This document shows, piece after piece, positions 35,446 through 42,654 of a DNA stretch of 64,000 nt. The DNA comes from an uncultured Bacteroidales bacterium (GTDB taxonomy: Bacteria > Bacteroidota > Bacteroidia > Bacteroidales > Muribaculaceae). Position 1 is the first letter of the stretch. Every line of letters begins with the position of its first letter. The notes under the pieces were generated by a model, which saw only the letters and a program-made list of their open reading frames with translations, was not told the origin of the DNA and made no database searches. The DNA lies in assembly GCA_949123685.1 (NCBI GenBank), contig CASBHZ010000006.1, positions 1 to 64,000 of the forward strand, read 5' to 3'. The translations under genes and the position numbers were made by a program.

Positions 35446-35865
35446 ATGCGTATATTGAAAGATAATAAAAAGCGGTATTGTTTCATAATGGATATGGAGG
35501 TTCGTGACTATGAACTTGACTGCGAGCAGATAGTCAATAATGCGAATTATCTTCATTATATGGAACATACGCGGCATCGGTTCTGTATGGATGCCGGTGT
35601 TTCATTTACGGAGTTTCATAACAGAGGTATTGACGCGGTTGTGCGAAAAATTGAGATTGAGTATAAAACGTCATTACGTGGTGGGGACACTTTTCTGAGT
35701 TGTCTCAGAGTTGAAAGGAAGGGAGCAAGATTCATATTTCACCAGGATATAATCCGTTCTGACGGAGAGGTGTGTACCGAAGCGGTTGTGACTTGCGTAA
35801 TATTGAAAGACGGCAAGCTTACGAGGGGTGATGAACTCGCACGCTTGTTTGCAAAATATCTGTAA
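35446..35865 (+). CDS. 4HBT acyl-CoA thioesterase (YbgC-like)
   Basis: 139 aa, hot-dog fold. VRDYELDCEQIVNNANYLHYMEHTRH holds the catalytic Asp/Asn region (D-x-x-x-x-V-N-N-A-N-Y), followed by AVVRKIEIEYKTSLRGGDTF. Hydrolyses small or aromatic acyl-CoA esters. The first 14 residues are extra compared with the usual start (MDMEVRDYE), so ATG 35488 is an alternative. 5 bp before dprA. Confidence 0.85.
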   Translation: MRILKDNKKRYCFIMDMEVRDYELDCEQIVNNANYLHYMEHTRHRFCMDAGVSFTEFHNRGIDAVVRKIEIEYKTSLRGGDTFLSCLRVERKGARFIFHQDIIRSDGEVCTEAVVTCVILKDGKLTRGDELARLFAKYL

Positions 35866-35870
35866 AGGCA

Positions 35871-36995
35871 ATGGGGCATTCAGAGGAGGAGATTATATAC
35901 AGGATTGCTTTGGGCATGATGCGTGGGGTGACTCCTCAGCTTGTCCGCAGAATGATAGAGAGGGGCGTTGTACCTAAGGAGTTTTTTACTCTTGATCTAT
36001 TGTCGGTTTCTGATGCGCTTGGACTTAACAGCAAAACAGGTTTTGGAGCTAAGGATAGAGATGAGGCTATGTATAGGGCAAAGAATGAATATGCCTTTAC
36101 ATCGCGTCATTCTGTAAGGGTTCTTTCCCTTTTTGATGAAGATTATCCATGGTTGCTTGGTGAGATACCGGATGCTCCGGTTACTTTATATATGCTTGGC
36201 AATGCAGATTTGAATCCGCAATATTCCGCGAGTGTTGTGGGCACGCGGAAGCCAACTCAATACGGAATGTCCTTTTGTCGACAGTTTTGTTCGGATCTCG
36301 GGGGATATTTCCCGGATCTGACGATTGTCAGCGGGTTGGCGTTAGGAATAGATTCTGCAGCCCATATTTCTGCACTGGAAATGGACTTGCCCACTGTTGG
36401 GGTGGTTGCTCATGGGTTGGATACTATTTATCCGGCGGCAAATAGAGATTTAGCGCGACGGATAATTAAAAACGGGGGTGCTGTTATCACGGAATATCCA
36501 TCCGGCTCTACGCCTTATGCAGGTCGTTTCCTTGAAAGGAACAGGATTGTCGCCGGTTTGTCTCAATTGACTGTTGTAATTGAATCTGCCATCAAGGGTG
36601 GAGCTATGAGCACTGCAAACCTTGCATTTAATTATAATCGCGAAGTTATGGCGTTGCCGGGGAGGGCAACAGACTCTGTAAGCGCAGGATGCAACCTGCT
36701 TATAAGGAAAGAGAAGGCACATCTGATCACTGCCGCTGCAGATGTTATAGAGCTAATGGGCTGGAAACCGCTTGGCAAACATATTGAGCCCCGTCAGAGG
36801 AACTTGTTTCCGGAGCTTGAGGGCATTCCCTGCAAGATATATGAATTGCTAAAATTTGAGGCAGAACCGATGGCGATAGATTCGCTACATATGCGTACTG
36901 GCATTAGTGTTCCGGATTTGATGTCGGCATTGACAGATCTTGAATTTGACGGTATCATATCCCGTCAACCGGGTAACCGTTATTCAATATCATGA
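35871..36995 (+). CDS. dprA: DNA processing protein DprA
   Basis: 374 aa. Rossmann-like DprA core: SVVGTRKPTQYG, IVSGLALGIDSAAH, PTVGVVAHGLDTIYPAANRDLA, TEYPSGSTPYAGRFLERNRIVAGLS, ESAIKGGAMSTANLA, ALPGRATDSVSAGCNLLI. It loads RecA on incoming single strands during transformation. N-terminal SAM-like helices and a C-terminal winged-helix (from about residue 310) are both present. Ends in a perfect palindromic terminator. Confidence 0.93.
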   Translation: MGHSEEEIIYRIALGMMRGVTPQLVRRMIERGVVPKEFFTLDLLSVSDALGLNSKTGFGAKDRDEAMYRAKNEYAFTSRHSVRVLSLFDEDYPWLLGEIPDAPVTLYMLGNADLNPQYSASVVGTRKPTQYGMSFCRQFCSDLGGYFPDLTIVSGLALGIDSAAHISALEMDLPTVGVVAHGLDTIYPAANRDLARRIIKNGGAVITEYPSGSTPYAGRFLERNRIVAGLSQLTVVIESAIKGGAMSTANLAFNYNREVMALPGRATDSVSAGCNLLIRKEKAHLITAAADVIELMGWKPLGKHIEPRQRNLFPELEGIPCKIYELLKFEAEPMAIDSLHMRTGISVPDLMSALTDLEFDGIISRQPGNRYSIS

Positions 36996-37024
36996 CAAAC
37001 GTTTTATAGGTTAGGTTATCGGTC

Positions 37025-37076
37025 AATCAACAAAAACAGGAAGAATGCAATTGCATTCTTCCTGTTTTTGTTGATT
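37025..37076. terminator. Perfect palindrome between dprA and udp
   Basis: 26-bp arms with zero loop (37025-37050 / 37051-37076); core GGAAGAATGCAA / TTGCATTCTTCC, flanked by AAAAA/TTTTT. Bidirectional terminator for two converging genes. Confidence 0.8.
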
Positions 37077-37114
37077 ATTTGGTATAGTCATCGTCTGTTA
37101 AGACGAGGTTTCTG

Positions 37115-37993
37115 TTAAAAACGGTCAAGAACAGTCTCGACCAAGTGTTTAACCTTCGGCTTATAATCAGTGTTGGCATTATTTAGACGACGTTCGGCAA
37201 TGATGCAACATACGGTCATCGCTTTATGTCCCAACAATTTGGAAAGACCCTGTAGGCAGGCAGACTCCATTTCGAAGTTCGTTATCGGTCTTCCGTTATA
37301 GCGGAAACTTTCTATTTTTTCATTCAGATTTGGATCTGCAAGCTTAAGCCTTACCATGCGTCCCTGTGGTGCGTAAAATCCCACGGCAGCTATGGTGTAT
37401 CCACGCTCCATATCGTCGCGTCCGATACGCTCTACAAGATCAGCATCTGCATCTACAGTATAGGGGGCTGCCCAAGTTGGCTTCCAGTCAGTGTGTTTGC
37501 AGAATGCATGCTCAAATTCAAGATCGCACACCTTGTCACGGTCAGCATAAAAGTTCAGGATTCCGTCAAATCCCATACCTTTTTCAGCGATTACAAAATC
37601 TCCTATATGGAGATCTTCCTGAAGAGAACCTGATGTGCCTATGCGTACAATATTGAGGGTTCGGTGTTCCGGTTTAATTTTGCGGGTATTGAAATCTATA
37701 TTCGCGAGAGCATCAAGTTCTGTCATGACAATCTCGATATTGTCGGGACCGATGCCATGGGAAATTGCCATTATAGGCTTGCCCTTGTATGTTCCTCCGA
37801 TTGCATGAAACTCACGGGATGAAACATCATACTCGATGGTGTCGAAATATGAAGCAACCATATCTACGCGTCCCGGGTCTCCGACAAAAATAATGTTATC
37901 ACGGAGTTGTTCCGGTTTCAGATGTATGTGAAAAACGGAGCCATCATCATTAATGATGAGCTCAGAAGCCGGGATGATTCTATTTTCTGTCAT
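37115..37993 (-). CDS. udp: Uridine/nucleoside phosphorylase
   Basis: 292 aa from ATG 37991-37993; an upstream in-frame TTG is less likely. PNP/UDP family: FVGDPGRVDMVASYFD, SHGIGPDNIEIVMTEL, VRIGTSGSLQEDLHIGD and TNFEMESACLQGLSKLLG (the MESA/E nucleoside-binding motif). Splits uridine or related nucleosides with phosphate to ribose-1-phosphate and base. Bacteroidota-type length; uridine preference inferred from family resemblance. Confidence 0.88.
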   Translation of the reverse strand: MTENRIIPASELIINDDGSVFHIHLKPEQLRDNIIFVGDPGRVDMVASYFDTIEYDVSSREFHAIGGTYKGKPIMAISHGIGPDNIEIVMTELDALANIDFNTRKIKPEHRTLNIVRIGTSGSLQEDLHIGDFVIAEKGMGFDGILNFYADRDKVCDLEFEHAFCKHTDWKPTWAAPYTVDADADLVERIGRDDMERGYTIAAVGFYAPQGRMVRLKLADPNLNEKIESFRYNGRPITNFEMESACLQGLSKLLGHKAMTVCCIIAERRLNNANTDYKPKVKHLVETVLDRF

Positions 37994-38153
37994 AATATAC
38001 AAATTTAAGGTTTATAACGATACAACATTTGAGTCGTAATAACGACTATACAAATGTAAACAAAATAAATTAAATGTTCACTAAAAAGGTTATGAAAAAT
38101 TTGGTATATATCAGAAAAAAGTTGTAATTTTGCAAGCTATCAAAAACGACTGA

Positions 38154-38239
38154 GGAAAGATGCCGGAGTGGTCGATCGGGGCGGTCTCGAAAACCGTTGT
38201 GCCTTTCAGGTACCCAGGGTTCGAATCCCTGTCTTTCCG
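38154..38239 (+). tRNA. tRNA-Ser (anticodon CGA)
   Basis: 86-nt class II tRNA with long variable arm. Acceptor GGAAAGA/TCTTTCC, D-arm GCCGGAGTGGTCGATCGG, anticodon loop CTCGAAA (CGA at 38188-38190), T-arm CAGGGTTCGAATCCCTG, discriminator G at 38239. CCA is not encoded. Its 3' end is the left border of an integrated element. Confidence 0.95.
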
Positions 38240-38242
38240 CAA
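38227..38242 (+). repeat. attL core (in tRNA-Ser 3' end)
   Basis: CCCTGTCTTTCCGCAA; the first 13 bases belong to the tRNA T-arm/acceptor and discriminator. Identical copy at 40490-40505. Confidence 0.85.
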
Positions 38243-38274
38243 CCTAAGGCGACAAAAATCAGCCTTTAAGCGAC

Positions 38275-38308
38275 AAACCGCAGACTATCAAATATTTCTG
38301 CGGTTTTT
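38275..38308 (+). terminator. Hairpin terminator just inside the islet
   Basis: AAACCGCAGA (38275-38284) pairs with TCTGCGGTTT (38297-38306) and runs into TTTTT. It would end the tRNA transcript after the insertion removed the native terminator. Confidence 0.7.
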
Positions 38309-38374
38309 CGTGTCTATCCCTTTCAACTCAGGACTGAAATCAGACCAAGAAAAGACCTCTCCGGACATAGTTTT

Positions 38375-38557
38375 GGCACTAAAATGGCACTAAGAATTTT
38401 CCGATAGGTTTTAGTGCCAAAATAGTGCCAAATAGCGTTCCAAACATATAGTAGTCAGTAAATTACAAAGACACAATTCGGACGAAACTCGGAAAATAAG
38501 CGTCATTTTTAGGCACTAAAGTCAATAGGTGTCAGTGGCTCGTCCACCGTCACCTAT
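38375..38557. repeat. Arm-type repeats and hairpin, left side of islet
   Basis: GGCACTA at 38375-38381 and 38386-38392; inverted TAGTGCC at 38412-38418 and 38423-38429; single GGCACTA at 38512-38518. Each pair has 11-bp phasing. Next to them ATAGGTG...GTGG / CCAC...CACCTAT (38525-38557) forms a stem-loop. The layout resembles recombinase arm sites around an attachment region; 38240-38646 has no gene. Confidence 0.7.
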
Positions 38558-38646
38558 CGACGGCATAACGCCGCCAGCACTGCAAGACCGCCCCGCCTCT
38601 CACCGCTTTCGTCAGAGCAAAATAAAACGTTACTGCAACATTATGC

Positions 38647-38693
38647 TGTGGCAAATCGTTGTAATATGAAATAAATTTAGTAACTTTGCCACA
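38647..38693 (+). promoter_or_regulatory. Promoter and operator of the XRE-ImmA-PIN operon
   Basis: TTG (38659-38661), 19-bp spacer, TAACTTTG (38681-38688): consensus promoter. It is bracketed by a perfect inverted repeat TGTGGCAAA (38647-38655) / TTTGCCACA (38685-38693), the right half covering the -7 box. This suits binding and autorepression by the XRE protein encoded 15 bp downstream. Confidence 0.75.
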
Positions 38694-38708
38694 CAAAACT
38701 GATACTAT

Positions 38709-39044
38709 ATGGATAAGACAATCGCACGAAACTTGAAGAAACTCAGGGAAACAGCCCGATATACGCAGGATGAGGTAGCGCAGGCTCTCGGCATTACCCG
38801 CTCTGCTTACAGCAATTATGAATCGGGCGACCGTGAGGTGCCATACGATGTAATCGAGAACGCAAGCGATTTTTTCGGTTGCGACATGACGATGCTGTTT
38901 GAGGAAAATGAGAATGTAGATACCATGATTCTTGCCTCAGCGTTCCGCATCGAGGGCATCGCGCCGGAGGATGCGGCTGAAATTCGTCGCTTCAAGGATA
39001 TTGTAAAGTCGTATCTTAAAATGGAGGCGATCGAGGCAAGATGA
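38709..39044 (+). CDS. XRE-family repressor/antitoxin-like protein
   Basis: 111 aa. N-terminal Cro/C1 helix-turn-helix (IARNLKKLRETARYTQDEVAQALGITRSAYSNYESGDREVP, residues 5-45), then an acidic segment and a helical tail. It is the likely regulator of its own operon through the inverted repeat at 38647-38693. Stop overlaps the ImmA/IrrE start (ATGA), so translation is coupled. XRE proteins paired with ImmA-like proteases are usually cleaved by them when a signal arrives. Confidence 0.88.
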   Translation: MDKTIARNLKKLRETARYTQDEVAQALGITRSAYSNYESGDREVPYDVIENASDFFGCDMTMLFEENENVDTMILASAFRIEGIAPEDAAEIRRFKDIVKSYLKMEAIEAR

Positions 39045-39754
39045 AAGCGTCGTTATTGAATCTTGTGGAGAGTCAGGTCTCCAAATTTCGTCAGATGACT
39101 GGATTGAGCGACAGCGAGGCGGTCAATCTCAAAAGTCTGCTGTTGAAGCTGAACGTGCTTACCATTTACAGACCGTTGTCAGACGATTTTTCGGGCATGA
39201 GTCTTAAAAGCGGCGACAAACGGTTTATGCTGGTCAACTCCAATCATCCCCGGTGCCGACAGCATTTCACCATCGCCCATGAACTCTATCATCTTTATAT
39301 CGACCCGAATCCCATGCCACACAACTGCATGGCCGAGGGCAAGAAAAACGATGTGGAGCAATGCGCCGATGCCTTCGCTCTTATGTTTCTAATGCCGGCA
39401 GATGGTGTGAGGCAAATGATTCCCGACAATGAGCTGATGTCGGGACGTGTGTCGCTTGCATCAGTGTTGCGTATCGGCCATTATTTCTCGGTATCATATT
39501 CCGCAGTGATCAACCGCCTGTATGATCTGAAACTGATTGACCGCAATGAGCGTGACGCTTTCAGGGAATACCCGGTGAAGAAAACCGCGAGGGAGTATGG
39601 CTATGACACGGCTCTGTATGAACCAGGCAATGAGAATCTTGTCATAGGAGATTTCGGAGAGAAAGCCCGCCGACTTTTCGACGGTGAGAAAATTTCCGAG
39701 GGTCACTACATGGAACTGTTACACAAAATCGGCATCAATGACAGCGAAGACTAA
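39041..39754 (+). CDS. ImmA/IrrE-family metalloprotease
   Basis: 237 aa. Zinc-peptidase motif HFTIAHELYHLYID with H80-E81-x-x-H84, and a downstream acidic ligand in CADAFALMFLMPAD, as in ImmA (ICEBs1) and IrrE. Cytosolic; N-terminal helical part about 1-45, C-terminal 160-237 is a family-variable extension (VINRLYDLKLIDRNERDAF). Expected role: cleave the XRE repressor to switch on the operon or a related element. Overlaps the next gene by 17 nt. Confidence 0.88.
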   Translation: MKASLLNLVESQVSKFRQMTGLSDSEAVNLKSLLLKLNVLTIYRPLSDDFSGMSLKSGDKRFMLVNSNHPRCRQHFTIAHELYHLYIDPNPMPHNCMAEGKKNDVEQCADAFALMFLMPADGVRQMIPDNELMSGRVSLASVLRIGHYFSVSYSAVINRLYDLKLIDRNERDAFREYPVKKTAREYGYDTALYEPGNENLVIGDFGEKARRLFDGEKISEGHYMELLHKIGINDSED

Positions 39755-40268
39755 AATCGTGCTTGACGCCGATGTGATAATCCACTTTGTCAAGGCAGGT
39801 CAGTTCAGCCTGTTGCTGGACATATTCCCGGAGTATCAATATCTGATACTGGATGTGGTGTACGACGAGGTGACGGTGAGCAGGGCGATGAAAACACAGA
39901 TTGACAATACCCTGACATTCCTTGCCTCCCGAATCGCTAATGTAAAGTTTGACCTTAAAGGAGAATCAAGGCTTGAATATGCCCGGCTGCGCAACACATT
40001 ATTTTTGGGCAAGGGCGAGAGTGCCTGTATGGTGTATTGCCGAGATAATAAGGATGTGCTTGGAAGCAGTAACCTCAGGGATATAAAGGAGTATTGCAAT
40101 CTGAATCAGATTACATACCTTACAACTCTCGACTTCCTGTATTACGCTTTCATAAGAAAGAAGATGACTAAGGAGGATGTCGATGCGTTCATAGCGGAGG
40201 TTGTCGCCAAAGGGAGCAAGCTCCCGGCTGTCGATATTGAGAGATACACACCCACAAGCCTAATTTAA
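39738..40268 (+). CDS. PIN-like domain protein, possible RNase toxin
   Basis: 176 aa from ATG 39738 (MTAKTKIVLDADVIIHF); a longer frame inside the protease gene is unlikely. The opening beta strand with two Asp (D10, D12), LDVVYDEV, GKGESACMVYC and SSNLRDIKEYC...YLTTLDFLYYAF match the acidic positions of PIN ribonucleases of the VapC/DUF3368 kind. PIN domains cut RNA as toxins of TA systems. Here the order would be regulator, protease, effector. Assignment is moderate: by motif spacing only. Confidence 0.65.
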   Translation: MTAKTKIVLDADVIIHFVKAGQFSLLLDIFPEYQYLILDVVYDEVTVSRAMKTQIDNTLTFLASRIANVKFDLKGESRLEYARLRNTLFLGKGESACMVYCRDNKDVLGSSNLRDIKEYCNLNQITYLTTLDFLYYAFIRKKMTKEDVDAFIAEVVAKGSKLPAVDIERYTPTSLI

Positions 40269-40411
40269 GGAATGTGAATCAAAGTGTTAGAAATCTCTAA
40301 AATGAACTCTCGGACTTGCCTGTCTCGGGAAAAATGACTAACTTCGCAATAGTGATTGGATACCGCTTGCAGAGGCAAGTCGCCAGAGCCAAAATCCGGC
40401 ATCGGATATTT

Positions 40412-40429
40412 GGCACTAATTCGGCACTA
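40412..40429. repeat. Arm-type repeats, right side of islet
   Basis: GGCACTA at 40412-40418 and 40423-40429, the same motif and the same 11-bp phasing as on the left side. The rest of 40269-40489 is non-coding. Confidence 0.7.
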
Positions 40430-40489
40430 CTGAATTTTGAAACTATCCAACTATTTGATATAACTGCATTTAGACAGGTAAGGCACGCC

Positions 40490-40505
40490 CCCTGTCTTTC
40501 CGCAA
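40490..40505 (+). repeat. attR core
   Basis: CCCTGTCTTTCCGCAA, identical to the end of tRNA-Ser at 38227-38242; only the tRNA 3' part is present, no full tRNA. Confidence 0.85.
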
Positions 40506-40537
40506 AATAGATTAATTATCAAGTATTTGCAAAATCT

Positions 40538-40579
40538 ACACCCAATATTACACCTAGAAATGGCAGTAATATTGGGTGT
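40538..40579 (+). terminator. Native tRNA-Ser terminator, now displaced
   Basis: ACACCCAATATTAC (40538-40551) pairs perfectly with 40566-40579 across 14 nt and is followed by TTTATTAT. It lies 32 bp after attR, where a tRNA terminator would be before integration. Confidence 0.7.
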
Positions 40580-40720
40580 TTTATTATAGCCAGATGATAC
40601 ACAATTCTGCAGGCAAAAATAACCTTGTATTATTTAATGTCATTTTATTATTTCGGCTCGAATATACATTTTGTTTTGAAAACGACATAAATTGACGCTT
40701 TCATTTTGTAACTTTGCCGT

Positions 40721-41632
40721 ATGAAACAAAATATGGGACGGTTAATCCGCTACATACTGATTATTCATAAGTTGTCAGGACATAGAAAATATGTCTCGGC
40801 CGACGAACTGATTTCTTATCTTAATCTTCAGATGGAGCTTCGGGGTTATGAAATCGGTATAAGTCTGCGAACACTCCAACGAGATATAAAGGAAATAGCA
40901 GACATGTTTGAAATAGAAATCAAGAACTATCGTGGATATGGATATTATGTAGCCGACAGACCGGTTGAAACAGATATAAGGTATCAGGAAATACTTATGA
41001 ACTTTGACCTCCTTACATCCATGAATCAAAGCGGTCAGTCCATTGGCTTTATCATACCCGAACATCATCGTCCGAAAGGAAGTGATAGTATTCCAATCTT
41101 GATAAGAGCTACAAAGGAACAAAGATTTGTGGGATTCGATTACATCCTTGTAAGAAAAAGTGACAAGCTGATTTCTAAGAAGGTTAAACCGCATTTTCTT
41201 AAAGAATCCCTTGGGTTGTGGTATCTCCTTGCTCTTGATGAGCATGATAATCTAAGATCCTACGGTATTGACAGAATGCAGAATATCACATTGGATGACA
41301 CTACATTCAAACGGGATGAATCCATAGACCCGGATGACCTTTTCAAACATAGTTATGGCATATGGGATGACCCGTCAATGCCTATCGAGGACATCGAACT
41401 TTCATATTCCCCGTTGGACGGCAAATTTATAAAGACGACTCCATTGCATAGCTCTCAAAAGATTCTCGCCGACAATGACATCGAGTTCAGGATAAGTCTG
41501 CGGCTAAGGATTACCAATGATTTTGTAATGGCACTTCTCGCAAGAAGTGCGTCTCTTACGGTGGTAAAACCGCTGTCGTTGCGTGCAAGAATCAGAGAGA
41601 TTTATAAGGAAGCGATTGAAAGAAACAACTAA
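40721..41632 (+). CDS. WYL-domain transcriptional regulator
   Basis: 303 aa. N-terminal helix-turn-helix (LIRYILIIHKLSGHRKYVSADELISYL...SLRTLQRDIKEIADMF, residues 7-64) and a WYL domain from about 123 (LGLWYLLALDEHDNLRSYGIDRM with the W-Y-L triad). WYL proteins sense nucleic-acid or small ligands and often control phage defence loci. A TAACTTTG box at 40709-40716 ends 4 bp before the ATG, so the mRNA would be almost leaderless. Next gene follows after 28 bp; likely co-regulated. Confidence 0.88.
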   Translation: MKQNMGRLIRYILIIHKLSGHRKYVSADELISYLNLQMELRGYEIGISLRTLQRDIKEIADMFEIEIKNYRGYGYYVADRPVETDIRYQEILMNFDLLTSMNQSGQSIGFIIPEHHRPKGSDSIPILIRATKEQRFVGFDYILVRKSDKLISKKVKPHFLKESLGLWYLLALDEHDNLRSYGIDRMQNITLDDTTFKRDESIDPDDLFKHSYGIWDDPSMPIEDIELSYSPLDGKFIKTTPLHSSQKILADNDIEFRISLRLRITNDFVMALLARSASLTVVKPLSLRARIREIYKEAIERNN

Positions 41633-41660
41633 AAGAAACAACTAAAACAAACATAAGAAG

Positions 41661-42137
41661 ATGACAGCAGAAATTGAAAATTACAGAAAAGATGGTTTCA
41701 TAGGCTTTGTTCCGGTATCTGAACTTCGTGGCAACACAAAAGTAATGCCTGAAAGTGGAGGTGTATATATAGTCGTTCGCGATAGCGACATGGCTCCTGA
41801 GTTCCTTCCTGAAGGAACAGGTGGATTCTTTAAGGGAAAAAATCCTAACGTAAGTATCGACGAGCTAAAAACAAATTATGTCGCTGGCAGCAAAGTTGTA
41901 TATATCGGCAAGGCGACAAGTCTTAAAAAACGTGTCGGTCAGCTTCTTCGATTTGGCACCGGTTCCGCTATTGGTCACTGGGGCGGTCGCTACCTTTGGC
42001 AGCTTGTAGATTCCGACAATCTACTCATAGCATGGAAGCCAACTCCGACGATAGACCCGAGGACCGAGGAAGTGAGGATGCTTGAAGAATACATGTCACT
42101 TCACGGTAAGTTACCTTTCGCAAATCTTACAATGTAA
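41661..42137 (+). CDS. GIY-YIG-like protein
   Basis: 158 aa. ESGGVYIVVRDSD ... SKVVYIGKATSLKKRVGQLLRFG is the GIY-(x10-70)-YIG pattern with the first Tyr, and the Lys/Arg helix; HWGGRYLWQL and a late Glu (TEEVRMLEEYM) could supply the metal site. Such nuclease domains occur in repair enzymes, homing endonucleases and phage defence. The insert between GVY and YIG is long (about 50 aa). Downstream of a WYL regulator, so a small defence operon is possible but not shown. Confidence 0.65.
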   Translation: MTAEIENYRKDGFIGFVPVSELRGNTKVMPESGGVYIVVRDSDMAPEFLPEGTGGFFKGKNPNVSIDELKTNYVAGSKVVYIGKATSLKKRVGQLLRFGTGSAIGHWGGRYLWQLVDSDNLLIAWKPTPTIDPRTEEVRMLEEYMSLHGKLPFANLTM

Positions 42138-42142
42138 CAGAT

Positions 42143-42274
42143 ATGCGCAGCCTGTCCTCATTGATTCATAGTGCATTGTTCCCGTCAACGAGAGTTTACC
42201 ATGATGCTAAGGGCAACTACCGTGGGTCCAGTACCGACCTCACTCCGTGGCTTACTCTTCTCGGACGCAGTTGA
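42143..42274 (+). CDS. Possible 43-aa protein after the GIY-YIG gene
   Basis: ATG 42143 starts 5 bp after the GIY-YIG stop; the frame encodes MRSLSSLIHSALFPSTRVYH and continues to LTPWLTLLGRS, ending 6 bp before the next start. Compact spacing speaks for a real gene or the remainder of one; no family recognised. Confidence 0.4.
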   Translation: MRSLSSLIHSALFPSTRVYHDAKGNYRGSSTDLTPWLTLLGRS

Positions 42275-42280
42275 GGCATT

Positions 42281-42616
42281 ATGATTTGGTTATACATTAT
42301 CCTTACACCGTTATTAGCTCCTGTCTATTATATTTTTGCCAACTGGTATTGCCGTAAATATGATGCAGAGTTCACCACTGTTGATCCAAAAGGTTGGCCG
42401 AAAGAAAAATCGCAGATATTGAGAAACCACAGGAATATTCTTTTGGGATGGATTATTTTCATGGTCTAGGGATATTGTGTCGACTGGGGACAGAATGACT
42501 TACCATATGAATACACTCAGCCATCCACACACTGGAAAGAATCAAAGTGGGAACCAAATCCGGACGGTAGTTTTGTTGAATATTACAAGTCTATTAGTGA
42601 GGACAATCCGAAATAA
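42281..42616 (+). pseudogene. Small membrane protein gene interrupted by an amber codon
   Basis: ATG 42281 opens a frame with one membrane helix (MIWLYIILTPLLAPVYYIFA) that stops at TAG 42467-42469, but the same frame continues at once (GYCVDWGQNDLPYEYTQPST...EYYKSISEDNPK) to TAA 42614-42616. The downstream part keeps a protein-like composition (W, Y, P and charged residues), so this was one 111-residue protein with a point nonsense mutation, or a readthrough site. Family unknown. Confidence 0.65.
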
Positions 42617-42654
42617 ATTGCTAAATTCGTAAATATAATTAGGATACATAGAGC

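Larger units (their letters stand above)
38227..40505. mobile_element. Integrase-less islet in tRNA-Ser
   Basis: A 2.3-kb insertion bounded by a perfect 16-bp direct repeat of the tRNA-Ser 3' end, CCCTGTCTTTCCGCAA (38227-38242 and 40490-40505). Near both ends are paired GGCACTA repeats 11 bp apart, looking like arm-type binding sites of a tyrosine recombinase. Cargo: XRE repressor, ImmA/IrrE protease, PIN-like protein. No integrase, excisionase or replication gene. Right after the right repeat comes a hairpin terminator (40538-40579) that suits the original tRNA gene, so removing the islet restores tRNA plus terminator. Confidence 0.8.

Noticed and set aside
38160..38393. 77-aa open frame running from tRNA-Ser into the islet
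   Set aside because: It begins inside the tRNA, crosses the attL core, a terminator hairpin and the arm repeats; no protein family pattern.
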